Positions 12,500 to 23,324 of a stretch of 64,000 bases of DNA are shown here, piece by piece (the first letter of the stretch is position 1; every line of letters begins with the position of its first letter). The stretch comes from Euborellia annulipes (lineage: Eukaryota > Arthropoda > Insecta > Dermaptera > Anisolabididae). The stretch is from NCBI GenBank assembly GCA_023213315.1, contig JAKCPI010027661.1, positions 1 through 64,000 on the forward strand. The letters are read 5' to 3'. The notes below the pieces were generated by a model. The model worked only from the letters and a program-made list of their open reading frames with translations, made no database searches and was not told the DNA's origin. The translations under genes and the position numbers were made by a program.

Positions 12500-13035
12500 A
12501 AGTAAGACAAACACACACGGGTATGATGCACACCGCAAGTTCGACGCCCTCCTCACCGAAAAAATGGGGAGGGGACCGTGTGCCGTGGCGTGCGTGCGCT
12601 AGAGCGGCGTGGCTAGGTCAGGGCCGTGACGTCACATGCAACTAGTGTCATACCTTGGACCTGGGGGGTGGCGGCCAGGAGCAGTACGACCAACGTGCAA
12701 GTGGTGCAGGTGTTGCTGCCGCTACTACTGCTGGTGGTGCTGCTGCTACTGCTGCTGGAAGAGGTCATCGTTGCAAGGCAGTCGCTTGCCGAGTGAGAGA
12801 CCCGCTTGAGCGCCGCGCGGCTTCGGCCGTCCTCCCCTCCTGGGGCCGTCTACCCCCACCCCCGGACAGCACGTGGCGGGGCAGTCACAACATTGGCCCA
12901 TTCACGCCGGCTCACCCTCCCCTTAACCCCTTAAGCATCCGGGAGCAACAATTCACACGCACCGGCGGGCGGCTAACTTCTCACTAGACGCCGACGACGA
13001 CGTCGACGTCGATGACGCCCGGAAGAAGAAGAATC
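12500..13035. promoter_or_regulatory. GC/CpG-rich island, probable promoter
   Basis: The only long GC-rich, CpG-dense stretch in an AT-rich window. It contains runs such as GCCGCGCGGC, CGACGACGACGTCGACGTCG and a CRE-like TGACGTCA near 12627. It carries the minus-strand signal-peptide exon and could also drive plus-strand transcription toward the leader exon at 14.37 kb. Confidence 0.45.
12654..12768 (-). CDS. Candidate first coding exon of a secreted or membrane protein
   Basis: On the minus strand an ATG at 12768 in good context (A at -3) opens 38 codons. The reading starts MTSSSSSSSSTTSSSSGS, followed by a hydrophobic stretch LVVLLLAATPQVQG that looks like a signal or anchor segment. The frame runs into a good donor, CAAG/GTATGA, after base 12654. 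The exon sits in a GC-rich island, as a first exon would. I could not find its next exon within 1-12.6 kb on this strand, so the protein is unidentified. The opposite-strand 110-codon frame has no ATG start and biased composition and is less likely. Confidence 0.5.
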
Positions 13036-13383
13036 ATCATCACTCTTTCAAGATAGAACTCTCTTCATTCCTCTATGCATCTTATTTTATATGCTGTAAC
13101 TCTTCCATCCCCCTTTTCTTCTCAGATACAAATGCATCATCCAAGAGTAGATAAATTCTATGAGATTATAACGTAAAACAATTTATTTTATCTTAATGAA
13201 AGAATAATATTCTTTCTCTAATAGTGAGTGTAATATACCTTATTGCTTAAAGATTTAAATATTTTTTTAAGAAATAAAACACTTAATTTTATCCATTAAT
13301 AAAAGAATCTTGGATACAATTGGAACAGCTTTGCTTTCTTGATTTTTTGATAAAAATACATAATCGTTTATCGTTTTCTCCTT
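13036..13383. other. AT-rich flank of the GC island
   Basis: Purine-rich GAAGAAGAAGAATCATC at the border, then AT-rich DNA; nothing else recognised. Confidence 0.4.
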
Positions 13384-14092
13384 TTACTTTCTCTGTGTAT
13401 ATGTATATAACCTATATATAGTGTATATCTCTCTCTATATATGTTATTAATAATATATATAGAGAGAAAGTATTGGATTCGTGTCAAAAATTCGATGTCG
13501 AGATTTTGATGGATCTTCACGTTTTGAGGTCCCCTGAGTCCAAAAAAGTGGGTTTCGCTCTATTTGTGGGTGTGTGTTTAATTTTATGCATGAAGGAATT
13601 GAGCTATGAGGCTGAAATTTTATATATAATTCCGGGAGCGTGAAAATAAGCTTTTAATTAAAATCGCCCAAAAAGTTCTAGTACTTTACTGATGTACTTT
13701 TTCATTTTTTTTTAATTTTCCCAAAATTGCTCGAACGATTTTTTTTAAATTTATAAATTAATTATTTTTTAGATGCTCTTTAAAATGTATATTTTCATTT
13801 TGCCATTGAAATCAAAATCGTAAACGTGGGAAAATATTTATATTTTGTTACCATGGCAACCATTTCTCCTAATTTTTATTTTTTTCTTATTTTAACGGTT
13901 AATTACTCATTAACTTATTGTTATTTGTGAAACAAAACCTGTCCGGGACTCTCACAAACATATATAAATTGTACATCGTGAATTCTAATATATCGGCGGA
14001 AACTAAACTATATGTAGACACGAAAAATCTGGTGTGACAAGCACAGAACACAACTTTCGATTACCGAGTAAGAGAGTCATACCTGATTTTTT
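13384..14092 (-). repeat. R1 copy, nearly full length
   Basis: Starts ACTTTCTCTGTG with a long TA-rich hairpin, has X-box GTTACCATGGCAAC at about 13,850 (in an atypically oriented segment, so the body may be rearranged), and ends with a shortened hairpin at about 14,092. Confidence 0.65.
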
Positions 14093-14094
14093 TA

Positions 14095-14300
14095 GGTCTT
14101 TTCGGCATCTTAGGCCATATAGACTTTTAACCAAATAAACAGTATTTAGAAACAATATAATATTAGGAGGATCAGATATATTTATTTATACCATTTGGTA
14201 TCCAAATGATTTAAATAAATTCATCGGACTGCCTGGGATCCAAACCCGCGTCCATTGGCTTCCAGGCTATATTGACATTTGTCTCGACTACAGGGGGGGG
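14095..14300 (-). mobile_element. SINE A, diverged
   Basis: Reverse copy with CTTTTCGGCATCTTAGGCC, ACCATTTGGTATCCAAATG and GGACTGCCTGGGATCC; the tail is missing. Adjoins the R1 copy at 13,384. Confidence 0.6.
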
Positions 14301-14368
14301 GACAAAAAAGACACACAAAAACTCATTGTTGGAGGGTATTAACAACATTGATCTTTTTTCTTTTTCAG

Positions 14369-14472
14369 ACCTCGCTACTTGTATATTTCTTCATTATCCT
14401 GTTTCACACTGCTTGAGAATTGAAGAGAACAACTTTGATTAACTTCTGTCCATACGGAATTCGCTTAGCAAG
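14369..14472 (+). other. Candidate non-coding leader exon
   Basis: 104 bases bounded by a polypyrimidine tract plus CAG (ends 14368) and donor AGCAAG/GTAAAT. All three frames contain stops and there is no ATG, as expected of a 5' UTR exon. It lies about 1.4 kb downstream of the GC-rich island. No transcript evidence is available here. Confidence 0.35.
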
Positions 14473-14474
14473 GT

Positions 14475-15000
14475 AAATCCCTACAATTTATACTGTATTT
14501 TGGGCGTTTGCCGATATTGTGAACATTTTAAATAAAAATGGATCAATGGATCCACATAAATTTTAAATTCGAGGTTCAATATGAAAGAATTTTTTCACTG
14601 GTATATTATTGCAATCTTACGAAAATTAATTCGCATCCAAAAATATTAATATTTAATATAAGCTAAAGAAATGTTCGCTTGATTGATTAATTCATTCATA
14701 TCTATTTGCTTCCTTATTTATATAGAATATATACTTTCTTTAAATAAGTAGGTTAATGGATTAATTAAATCAAAGGATTTATTATAGTATAAAATCCATC
14801 CAAAAAAAGAAGTGTTGCGTGCTTATCTTAAATTGACTATTAAAAACAATATAAAATATTAAACGTGTTAAACTACAGTATATTTAATAAAAAAAATTTG
14901 AAGTGCAACTATGAAAGGATTTTAGTTTTAAAGGAATTTCACCTTATTCTTCTTTTTTTAAATTGATTTTTTTTTTTCATTAAGGTCTTTTTCGCCAACG
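14475..15000. other. AT-rich DNA, nothing recognised
   Basis: Immediately downstream of the candidate leader exon; intron-like. Confidence 0.4.
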
Positions 15001-15003
15001 AAG

Positions 15004-15630
15004 TATTAAATTCATGGCAAAAATTCAATGTCGAGATTTTGATGGATATACACGTTTTGAAGTCTCTTGAATCCAAAAAAGTGGTTTTTGCAACATGGTC
15101 TGTCTGTGAACAAAATATCTCAAGAACGGAAAGAGCTAGGAGGTTGAAATTTTAAATTTAAGTTAGGCATCCCCCATGGGACGTGACTCGAAGCTTTTGA
15201 ACAAAAAGAGTACTAGTACTTTACTGATCCACTTTTTCAATTTTTTTTTTTCGATTTTATTTATTTATTTATTTATTTAAAAAAAAATTTACATTCACTC
15301 AACAGAAAATTTCCATTGCAGAGTGATCTGGGAACAAATAATCAATAATTTTCTCAAAATTCGCTCTAACGATTTTGATTAAAATTCAAAAATAAATCAA
15401 TTTTTAGAAGCTCTTTCAAATGTGTATTTTCATTTTGTCCTCAAGTTTTTTCGATTTTCTCAAAATTATCCCCAACGATTTTCATTAAAATTCAAAAATC
15501 AATTATTTATTAGATGCTCTTTAAAATGTATATTCTCATTTTGTCATTGTTCCGTACTTATAAATTTTACTTGTGGAAATTCTAATAAACCGGCGGAGCT
15601 AAATACCGAACTGTCACACCAGATTTTTTA
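15004..15630 (-). repeat. R1 copy, diverged, ends worn
   Basis: Has the GATTTTGATGGATATACACG, AGTACTTTACTGATCCAC and GATGCTCTTTAAAATG blocks with an internal partial duplication at about 15,260-15,450. Only the outer arm of the left hairpin (TGTCACACCAGATTTTTT) remains. Confidence 0.6.
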
Positions 15631-15648
15631 ATTAATGATTTAATATTT

Positions 15649-15925
15649 GGACCCTGTTACACATTAGTGTGTCAAGCGCCAGGTACCGATATTCGAGGAA
15701 ATTAACATTAGTTTTTCTGATTCACATTGTTTTGATTAGATTATATATCATTTTTTTTTTTTTTTTTTTTTTTTGTCAATTGTGCAAGTTAATATAAATT
15801 TTTTTAAGACATATTTCATAAAAAATACTATTAATTATAGCATTTGAAACAATATTCCGTGCTTAACTCAATTTTTATAATTTATAATTTTTTGGCGGTT
15901 GACACACTAATGCGTAACAGGGTCC
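15649..15925. mobile_element. MITE with 4-bp duplication
   Basis: Inverted termini GGACCCTGTTAC(A/G)CATTAG and mirror, with ATTT on both sides (15645-15648, 15926-15929). The interior has a long poly-T. Confidence 0.65.
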
Positions 15926-15929
15926 ATTT

Positions 15930-16760
15930 AAGGTGTTATCTTCTTTATATTCTGTGGTTCGATAATTTGTCGCTTCTTCTTAGAATCTAGTTATGACACA
16001 AACTTCGTTTTAAAATCCACCCTCTTTTTTATTTACCTATTAACCTTTAAAATTCACTGGAAAACCATTTATCAATTAATAACTAGGCCGTTCTAACACT
16101 TTAATGTTTCTGGGTCTCAGAGGACACAGCCACCCCCCTCTTTCTAGGAAACGGCCTTCCCGAAATTTATTCAATATTCAGAGCTAGGCGGGTGAGACTG
16201 ACACTTTCGGGAATTTCCGTCTTATCGTTCTCTGAAACATCATGTCAGAGATGAATAAATGCCTATTATCATTATATGATAGTTAGGGTTACTATATTAC
16301 CATGGAACAATAGGCTTCTAGGGTGGGAAATATTTTTGTTTCTTTAACAAGACTTTTGTTCTGAATATTTTATTGTAATAAGCGAAATATTATATAATCT
16401 TTTTTTTTCTAAAACTTGCCATTCGATTGATTTAAAGAATGAATAGGCCTACTGAATTATATTTTTGATTATTTGTAATGAACGAAAATTTTTTTTTGTG
16501 GTTTCTTATTGTTTAATAAGGATCCCAATTGTTTATAAATATTTTTCTTTAATTTTTCAACGTTTTTATTTGCCTATTTAAAATTTTTATTAATATCTTC
16601 ATTTTGTTACCACTGTCGGTTAGGTATTAATGGGTCTGAGTCGTTTGATATTTTTAGAGACCTCGCTTGCACTTACAGTATATACATTAATTGTTAATTT
16701 TTTCAGTATATTGGTGTACTTTGAATCTTAATTTAAAATTTTGTTAAAATTTGGTCCTTT
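15930..16760. other. AT-rich DNA, one GC-richer patch
   Basis: 16,080-16,265 is GC-richer (GGACACAGCCACCCCCCTC, TAGGCGGGTGAGACTGAC) and ends ATGAATAAATGCC, possibly an old repeat. Otherwise empty. Confidence 0.35.
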
Positions 16761-16801
16761 TTTAAACCCTTTTCGGCTATAGAGACTATTTAGGAGTATA
16801 T

Positions 16802-17105
16802 GTTTTGATTAAAGCTTTTCTGGTTTGAATTATTATTATTAGAAGAATTTTTAATTATAAAACACATCTTTGTATTATTTATTTATTAAAAATATATAAA
16901 TACTGTACCACGTTTTGACTGCTTATTCTGCAGCCGTTCTCAAGTACTGTGCACTTGCTCCGACTCTAGTCAACTGTAGAATAAGCAGTCGAAACGTTAT
17001 ACAGTTTTTATATTTTTAATAAATAATTAATACAAATGTGGTCTGTAATTAAAAACTCCCATAATAATAATAATACATACTACAAAAGCTTTAATAAACA
17101 TATTC
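16802..17105. mobile_element. Palindromic element with decayed hammerhead pair
   Basis: The arms share GACTGCTTATTCT(G/A)CAG and tails of ATATTTTTAATAAATAAT. The plus arm keeps AGTCGAAACGTTATACAG; the minus arm has AGTCAAAACGTGG. Arm similarity extends to an AAAGCTTT block at both ends. The CTGANGA core is lost. Confidence 0.45.
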
Positions 17106-17546
17106 ATGATAAATTTTAAAATAAGTTTATCCTTAGGTAGAGATGAAACGATACGAAGTAAATACAAGTACTTATCCGATACATTTCGTTCGATGTCAAC
17201 TTTTGGAATCGAGTATCAAGTAGGTATCGGTCAAAAATACTCGAAGCACTTTCTCTATGATTAGTTAGGTCGGAAGAACATTTACATGTTATTTCGTAAA
17301 TTTGGTACTTATTTACACTAGAAATAAGTGAAATGGTTTATACTTCTTCTTTTATTAATGGAGTGTTTTACAGGGAAAATTATTATTTTTGGGTACTACC
17401 TCAAAAACTGATCGTAATTGTTTTTTATTCCATATACTAATATATACTAATTGTTTTTTAAGTAGAAGAAATTCGATGGCTGAGTGGTAATTATTAGGAT
17501 TAGGTAGATGTAGGCAGCCAGCAAGTGATAAAAAAACTCTGATTAT

Positions 17547-17587
17547 CGTCGACGTTTCGGAATCATATCGATCCCATCTTCAGGACG
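17547..17587 (-). ncRNA. Hammerhead ribozyme motif, intact core
   Basis: Minus strand: stem I CGTC/GACG, core CTGAAGA, an unpaired T, stem II GGGATC/GATTCC (one G-U), GAAA, zero-loop stem III ACGT and cleavage base C. It lies in the left arm of the 17,461-18,816 palindrome. The mirror copy at 18,716 is mutated. Confidence 0.72.
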
Positions 17588-17872
17588 TTAAACAGTTATT
17601 GTCTTTCAATCTTGGCCAGTGCACTGACAGCATGCTGTCGTTTCGTGCCTATTTGCCACAAAATAAAATACCCCCCATGCGCCTACGGCAATTCTCATGT
17701 ATAGTGAGGGACAATATTAAGTCCCATCCATGGGTTTTCTACTTGTGATTATTTCATTGTCTTTATAAAAGAAAATGAAAATCTTTATTGGAAATTGTCT
17801 AGGTTTGAACAATGAAAGTTTTCATTAAAAAATTTATATTTTTTTAAAAACAATGAAATAGTCACAAGTATA

Positions 17873-18508
17873 AAAAATCTGGTGTGACTGGCGCACAGCA
17901 CACAACTTTCTCTTACCTTCGGTAATCGAAAGTTGTGTTCTGTGCTTGTCACACCAGATTTTTTGTGTCTACATATATTTAGTTTCCGCCAATATATTAG
18001 AAATTTAAGATGTCAAAATTATAAACATGGGAAAATATTTATATTTTGTTACCATGGCAACCATTTCTACTATCTTTCCTATGAAGCACAAGAGTAAAGT
18101 GTGCTTCAAACAATTTTGAGGGCAAAACGCGAATATACATTTGAAAGAGCATCTAAAAAATAATTGATTTTTGAATTTTAATCAAAATCGTTAGAGCGAA
18201 TTTTGAGAAAATCGAAAAAAACTGAAAAAGTACATCAGTAAAGTACTAGTACTCTTTGGCCGATTTTGATTAAAAGCTTATTTTTCCGGTCCGGGGAGGT
18301 ATTTAACTTAAATATAAAATTTCAACCTCCTAGCTCAATTCCTTCATGCTTAAAATTGAACACACACACACACACCCACCCACCCACCCACACACACACA
18401 CACAGACAGACCATGTCGCGAAAACCACTTTTTTGGATTCAGGGGACCTCAAAACGTGAAGATCCATCAAAATCTCGACATCGAATTTTTGACATGAATC
18501 CAATACTT

Positions 18509-18569
<61 letters not shown>

Positions 18570-18597
18570 CATATATACATAGGTAAGAGAAAGTAAA
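17873..18597 (+). repeat. R1 copy, full length
   Basis: Best-preserved R1. The left hairpin 17,873-17,966 has arms AATCTGGTGTGAC / GTCACACCAGATT and an apical TTACC-TTC-GGTAA. The X-box lies at about 18,049. CA/CCCA tracts are at 18,361-18,404, (CT)n(TA)n at about 18,509-18,568, and the end is GGTAAGAGAAAGTA. No convincing coding frame: open frames here are just low-complexity. Confidence 0.85.
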
Positions 18598-18715
18598 ACG
18601 CATGGGTGGGACTTAATATTGTCCCTCAATGTACATCTAATGGTTTATGCAAATTTAAGCATTAATTTTTTAATGAACTGAAATTGCATCTATCTAAGCA
18701 ACAATAACAGTTTAT

Positions 18716-18757
18716 CGTCCTGAAAATGGGATCGATGTGATTCCGAAACTTCGACGT
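18716..18757 (+). ncRNA. Hammerhead motif, decayed mirror copy
   Basis: Same layout as the 17,547 motif, but the core reads CTGAAAA (G8 to A) and the cleavage-side sequence is GAAACTTC instead of GAAACGTC. Likely inactive. Confidence 0.6.
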
Positions 18758-19005
18758 TAATCAAATAGAGTTTCTTTTTATCACTTGCTGGCTACCTACA
18801 TCTACCTAATCCTAATAATTGTTTTTTATTATATCAATAAATAAAATTTTATATCAGTAGGCCTACCTACTGCTGTTTTTACTTATATTTAATTTTATGA
18901 AAAAATTGACCGATACGAGTAAGTATCGATACTGAGTTAATATCGATTTTTGAGACCGATACGGAATCGATACCTCAATGGTATCGTTTCATCCCTATCC
19001 TTACG

Positions 19006-20080
19006 AGGTTCTGATTTGTTAACAAACCAATCAAGTTTCTTATTATTAATCAAATTTATAATTTTCCACAATTAAAAAATTATACAAATTGGCTTGTTTA
19101 TAGTTTGTCGATTTTCAGTATTTGTTATTATTTTTTTTTTATAAAATTTTTCTTTCCCCACCATTTTCTTCGAGGTCAGAAGTCACGATTTATTCATCAA
19201 AGAGAGGAAACAATTATATTTGAAAAAATTCTATAAATTCTTTTATATTTTTTTACTTATAATGATAGCAAAACGCATACCTTTCTCGCCATTATGTTTT
19301 TTTTTTCTATGAGGAAAAAAAGAAGATATTCTATGATATATGAAGACATATGTCCAAATTTCCGTTATACAATATATTAAATATTGTTGTAGTATTGAAT
19401 GTCAGTTTTTTAGGATCTCTAATAGATACACACGTAATTCAATAAAATAAATCAATCAGATTAAAATTAAAATTGATATTATTATTTGTTCGAAACAGGT
19501 GCTAGTTTTCAATTCGAATTATTTGTTTATCTCTTTTCTATTTAATTTTTAATTAACTAAAAAAAAAAAATTCGTTATTTTTTAATAAAGGTTATATAAT
19601 TATATAAAAAAAAATTCTATCAAAAATTTCATTTCCAAATTGTAATGGACATTGATATACTTGGTTGAATTTTTTTTCCCTCTTTTTTGTGAAAGGGTAA
19701 ATAAAAGTTAAATAGTTTTTAAATTTACTTTTACTCTTGATTAAATAAATTTAATTTAAAACTTTCTGTTCATTTGGCTCCCATTCCGGTTCATCGGAGA
19801 TGCATCCTATTTATTTTTAATAAACTGCACATTCCTTCTCTATCTCTCTCTCTCGTCAATTGGATAGGATTAAACATTGATTTCTATGTATAAACACAAA
19901 AGTCTGCTTTGTTTGCTTCTATTACTCTTTTGACAATTATCAGACCTGATTTTCGGATCTAATATAAATTTATTGGAGAAAGTTTAAATGTAATTTAAGC
20001 TATTCAATTTATATTTATCTCTCATTAGGAGGATTTACTGTAAAGTAATTGGCTTTCGTTATTAATATATTTAATTAATA
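19006..20080. other. AT-rich DNA, nothing recognised
   Basis: No frame or repeat family seen. Confidence 0.45.
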
Positions 20081-20264
20081 AAAATCTGGTGTGAAAAACA
20101 ACACATCGCATAACTTTCTTCTCTCCATAATTTAAAATTGAGTGAGGTTCTGTCATGCCATTGTCTTTGTGTCCATATTTTTTTTTTCATTTAAAAGAAT
20201 AGTAGTTTCTAAAAGTACTATCGCATGCAAAGTGGATGATTAAATATCAAATTAAGGTCATGTA

Positions 20265-21222
20265 GCCCTCGGGGCATGGCGTAGAGGTTAGCGTGCTAAC
20301 CTCGTATACCAAACGTCGCGGGTTCGGACCCCAGGCAGTCCGATGATTTTATTTAAGCCAATTGGATACCAAATGACTTAAATAAAAATGCCTGGACCCC
20401 ATATATGTATATTAATCTCTATAACGGATATCGTAAAAGTCTTAAATGGCCTGAGTTGCCGAAAAGACTGTGTGAATGTGTGTGTGTGAGTGTGAGTATG
20501 AATGAGAAAAAAGTGTGAGTGTTTTTTATAAAATCTGGTGTGACTGGCGCACAGCACACAACTTTCTCTTACCTTCGGTAATCGAAAGTTGTGCACTGTG
20601 CTTGTCACACCAGATTTTTTGTGTCGACATGTATTTAGTTCCCGGCAGTAGGGAATATTTGAATTCAGATGTAAAATTTATAAGTATGGGAAAATATTTA
20701 TATTTTGTTACCATGGCAACCATTTCTCCTATCTTTCCTATGAAGCACAAGAGTAAAGTGTGCTTCAAACAATTTTGTGGGCAAAACGAGAATATACATT
20801 TGAAAGAGCATCTAAAAAATAATTGATTTTTGAATTTTAATCAAAATCGTTAGAGCGAATTTTGAGAAAATCGAAAAAAACTGAAAAAGTACATCAGTAA
20901 AGTACTAGTACTCTTTGGCCGATTTTGATTAAAAGCTTATTTTTCCGGTCCCGGGGGGTGTTTAACTTAAATATAAAATTTCAGCCTCATAGCTCAATTC
21001 CTTCATGCTTAAAATTTGACACCCACCCACCCACCCACCCACCCACCCACCCACCCACCCACAGACAGACCATGTCGCGAAAACCACTTTTTTGGATTCA
21101 GGGGACCTCAAAACGTGAAGATCCATCAAAATCTCGACATCGAATTTTTGACATGAATCCAATACTTTCTCTCTATATATATATTACATATATACATAGG
21201 TAAGAGAAAGTAAAAAAAAAAA
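20265..21222 (+). mobile_element. tRNA-derived SINE A with R1 in its tail
   Basis: Head with A-box-like TGGCGTAGAGGTTAGCG and B box GGGTTCGGACC. The body has CCAGGCAGTCCGATGATTT, AAATGGC(T)TAAATA-type repeats, a GGCCTGAGTTGCCGAAAAGA core and a GTGTGAGTGTGA tail. An 11-bp duplication AAGGTCATGTA lies at 20254-20264 and 21223-21233, outside the nested R1. Confidence 0.82.
20529..21212 (+). repeat. R1 copy inside a SINE tail
   Basis: Full-length copy with a (CCCA)n tract at 21,021-21,062. It sits in the A-rich tail of the SINE that starts at 20,265: the SINE's target duplication reappears just after it. Confidence 0.83.
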
Positions 21223-21253
21223 AAGGTCATGTAAGTTTGTTGATAAATTTCTT

Positions 21254-21482
21254 TTTTTTTTTTTTTTATAAAAAACATTCACACTTTTTTCTCATTCGCA
21301 CTCACACTCACACACACATTCACACAGTCTTTTCGGCAACTCAGGCCATTTAAGACTTTAGACGATAACCGTTGTAATATATATTATCAATTGTGGGTTC
21401 AGGCATTTCTATTTAAGCCATCTGGTATCCAAATGGCTTAAATAAAATCATCGGACTGCCTGGGTCCGAACCCGCGACGTTT
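21254..21482 (-). mobile_element. SINE A, 5'-truncated
   Basis: Minus-strand copy ending inside the B box; 11-bp duplication ATAAATTTCTT (21243-21253, 21483-21493). It lies 30 bases from the SINE at 20,265, giving an inverted SINE pair around an R1. Confidence 0.78.
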
Positions 21483-21765
21483 ATAAATTTCTTAACAGAC
21501 TATTTTATAGCATCCATTTTTTTCAACTCTATCTATTGAAATTCATAATTTTATACAACCCCAAAACTTTTTTTTACCCTTTCGGCTATTGAGACCATTT
21601 ACAGGTTTTAACGATTTATATACTGTATTTTTACATTGGTATTATGTTGATTATGTTGACAAATAATATTAATATTCCGATTGCTATCGGGGGTGTTCCA
21701 CGCGCTGATTTCTATGGCTGGCCCACCCCAAGTAATACCAAGCTTTTGTCTTATGTATAAATATA

Positions 21766-22110
21766 TAGTAAGAGAAAGTTGTGTTCTGTACTTGTCACAT
21801 CAGATTTTTTGAGATTCTGCTTAAAATTTATAAGTATGCGAAAATAATTATATTTTGTTACCATGGCAACCATTTCTCCTATCTTTCCTAAGAAGTACAA
21901 GAGTAAAGTGTGCCTCAAAAGATTGAGAATATACGTTTTAAAGAGCATCTAAAAAATAATTGATTTATGAATTTTAATCAAAATCTTTAGAGTGAACTTT
22001 GAGAAAATCGAAAAAAAGTGCATCAGTAAAGTGATAATAGTTTAGTCTGGCCGATTTTGTTTAAAAGCTTCGTGTCATGTGACAGAGGGTACTTAACAAC
22101 TTAACAAATA
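21766..22110 (+). repeat. R1 fragment
   Basis: Begins with the second half of the hairpin (AGTTGTGTTCTGTACTTGTC), includes X-box GTTACCATGGCAAC at about 21,858 and ends in the AAAGCTTCGTGTCA region. Confidence 0.65.
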
Positions 22111-22238
22111 CAAATCAAATTTTGAAGTATTAATTTTTAAAATTTTACATTCAAAATAAATTTTTTTTTTCAAAAAAAAAAGTATTTTTTCAAATCTCGG
22201 GGGGGGGGGGGGGGTAATTACCCATTCCCCCTTGTCTC

Positions 22239-22345
22239 TTACCTATATATGTAGAGAGAAAATTTATTCCATCTCAAAAATTCGATTTTGAAGGAAATAA
22301 ATGTTTTGAGGCTCCCTGAGTGCAAAAAACGTGGCTATTATAACG
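22239..22345 (-). repeat. R1 right-end fragment
   Basis: CTCTTACCTATATATGTAGA hairpin and about 70 bases of adjoining body, then non-R1 sequence. Confidence 0.5.
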
Positions 22346-23130
22346 AATCTTATTATCACTATTATTGAAATCAAAATACAAATTGAAACTCCCACTCAAC
22401 TTTTAGCACATTTTACTCTAAAAAAGACAATCAAAATCGTTAATTTATGATAAAAACGTAATAATAATAAATTTAGTCGTTCCTGTATCAAATGGATATA
22501 ATTAGACAATATCTGATACTTATGAAAAAATTCGGTTTTTATTCGAAAAAAAAATCATTAATAATTAATTATCTAAAAAGAAAAAACGGAATTTGTCTTA
22601 TATAATTTATGTTCACGAATTTATTAACTCCACACTAAATTATTTCACATAAATTATTCATTAAAATATTTGATCCAAGCAATTTTTTGCTTGCTATAAA
22701 AACTATTAATAACATATAGAGAACAATTTAATTTTTCCGAGTTAAAAAAGTATTAAATTACTCTGTAAAAAAAAAAATATTCTCTCGATGATTATAGAAT
22801 TATCAAGTGACAATTTTAATAGTTAAATTGCAGGCTGTCACTTATTTGACAGTCGTTTAAGTTAATCTATATAGATTACAATTTAAAGGAGTGGAAAAAT
22901 AATCAAATCATAATAATAGATTAAAAGTGAAATGATATCATTATGTGTTTGATATCATTTGTAATTAGTAGTAAAAAAAATATATACTTGAATCACTACA
23001 AAATGCGTCATGTAGCGAGAAGGCTGCTTGAGGGTAGCTTTCTCACTCCTTTACTAGATATTTTTGAGACATCTTTCTAATATTTTGAGTGTTAGGTGAG
23101 GTTATATATTTTAATATTTATTTCAGACAT
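22346..23130. other. AT-rich DNA, nothing recognised
   Basis: No frame or repeat family seen. Confidence 0.45.
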
Positions 23131-23134
23131 TAAC

Positions 23135-23180
23135 TTGACCCTGAAAATGATTTCATATGTGACCGAAACGTCGGCCCTGG
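23135..23180 (+). ncRNA. Hammerhead-like motif, decayed
   Basis: CTGAAAA (G8 to A), poor stem II, then GACCGAAACGTCGGCC. Followed by a TAATAATATAATGAAAT tail like the other copies. Confidence 0.4.
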
Positions 23181-23324
23181 TTTTAATAATATAATGAAAT
23201 AAAAATATCTCAGTTGCTCATTTTTTTTAGCAAATTTAATATTGATATTTGTCATACCAAGAATTACGCATAGGGAGGGGAGAGGAAATTAGAATATTAT
23301 TTTTATGAGAACTATTTTATTACT

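Larger units (their letters stand above)
17461..18816. mobile_element. Palindromic hammerhead element interrupted by R1
   Basis: The arms (GGATTAGGTAGATGTAGG outward) mirror each other over about 250 bases and carry the motifs at 17,547 and 18,716. Flanked by a 12-bp duplication AATTGTTTTTTA (17449-17460 and 18817-18828). The centre holds a small palindrome (about 17,731-17,871) and an R1 copy. Confidence 0.65.
17138..18997. mobile_element. hAT-like element hosting later insertions
   Basis: Ends TAGAGATGAAACGATAC and mirror of TAGGGATGAAACGATAC, with a near-exact 8-bp duplication TCCTTAGG / TCCTTACG (17130-17137, 18998-19005). Its own sequence is about 480 bases; the rest is the nested hammerhead palindrome and R1. 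Confidence 0.68.

Noticed and set aside
12655..12987. Plus-strand 110-codon frame in the GC-rich island
   Set aside because: It lacks an ATG start, has Gly/Ala/Thr-rich low-complexity composition and no recognisable domain; the opposite strand offers a better-supported exon.
17873..17966. R1 hairpin as a microRNA precursor
   Set aside because: The same hairpin appears at every R1 left end, so it is first a transposon feature; small-RNA data would be needed to claim more.
18266..18586. 106-codon frame with His/Thr/Pro repeats
   Set aside because: Translation of CA/CCCA and TA microsatellites in R1; interrupted or frame-shifted in sister copies.
20265..20345. Possible functional tRNA gene
   Set aside because: A and B boxes are present but the sequence runs on into a SINE body with target duplications; the cloverleaf acceptor stem does not close.
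21001..21062. CRISPR-like or satellite array
   Set aside because: It is only a CCCA microsatellite within R1; no spaced unique repeats exist in the window.
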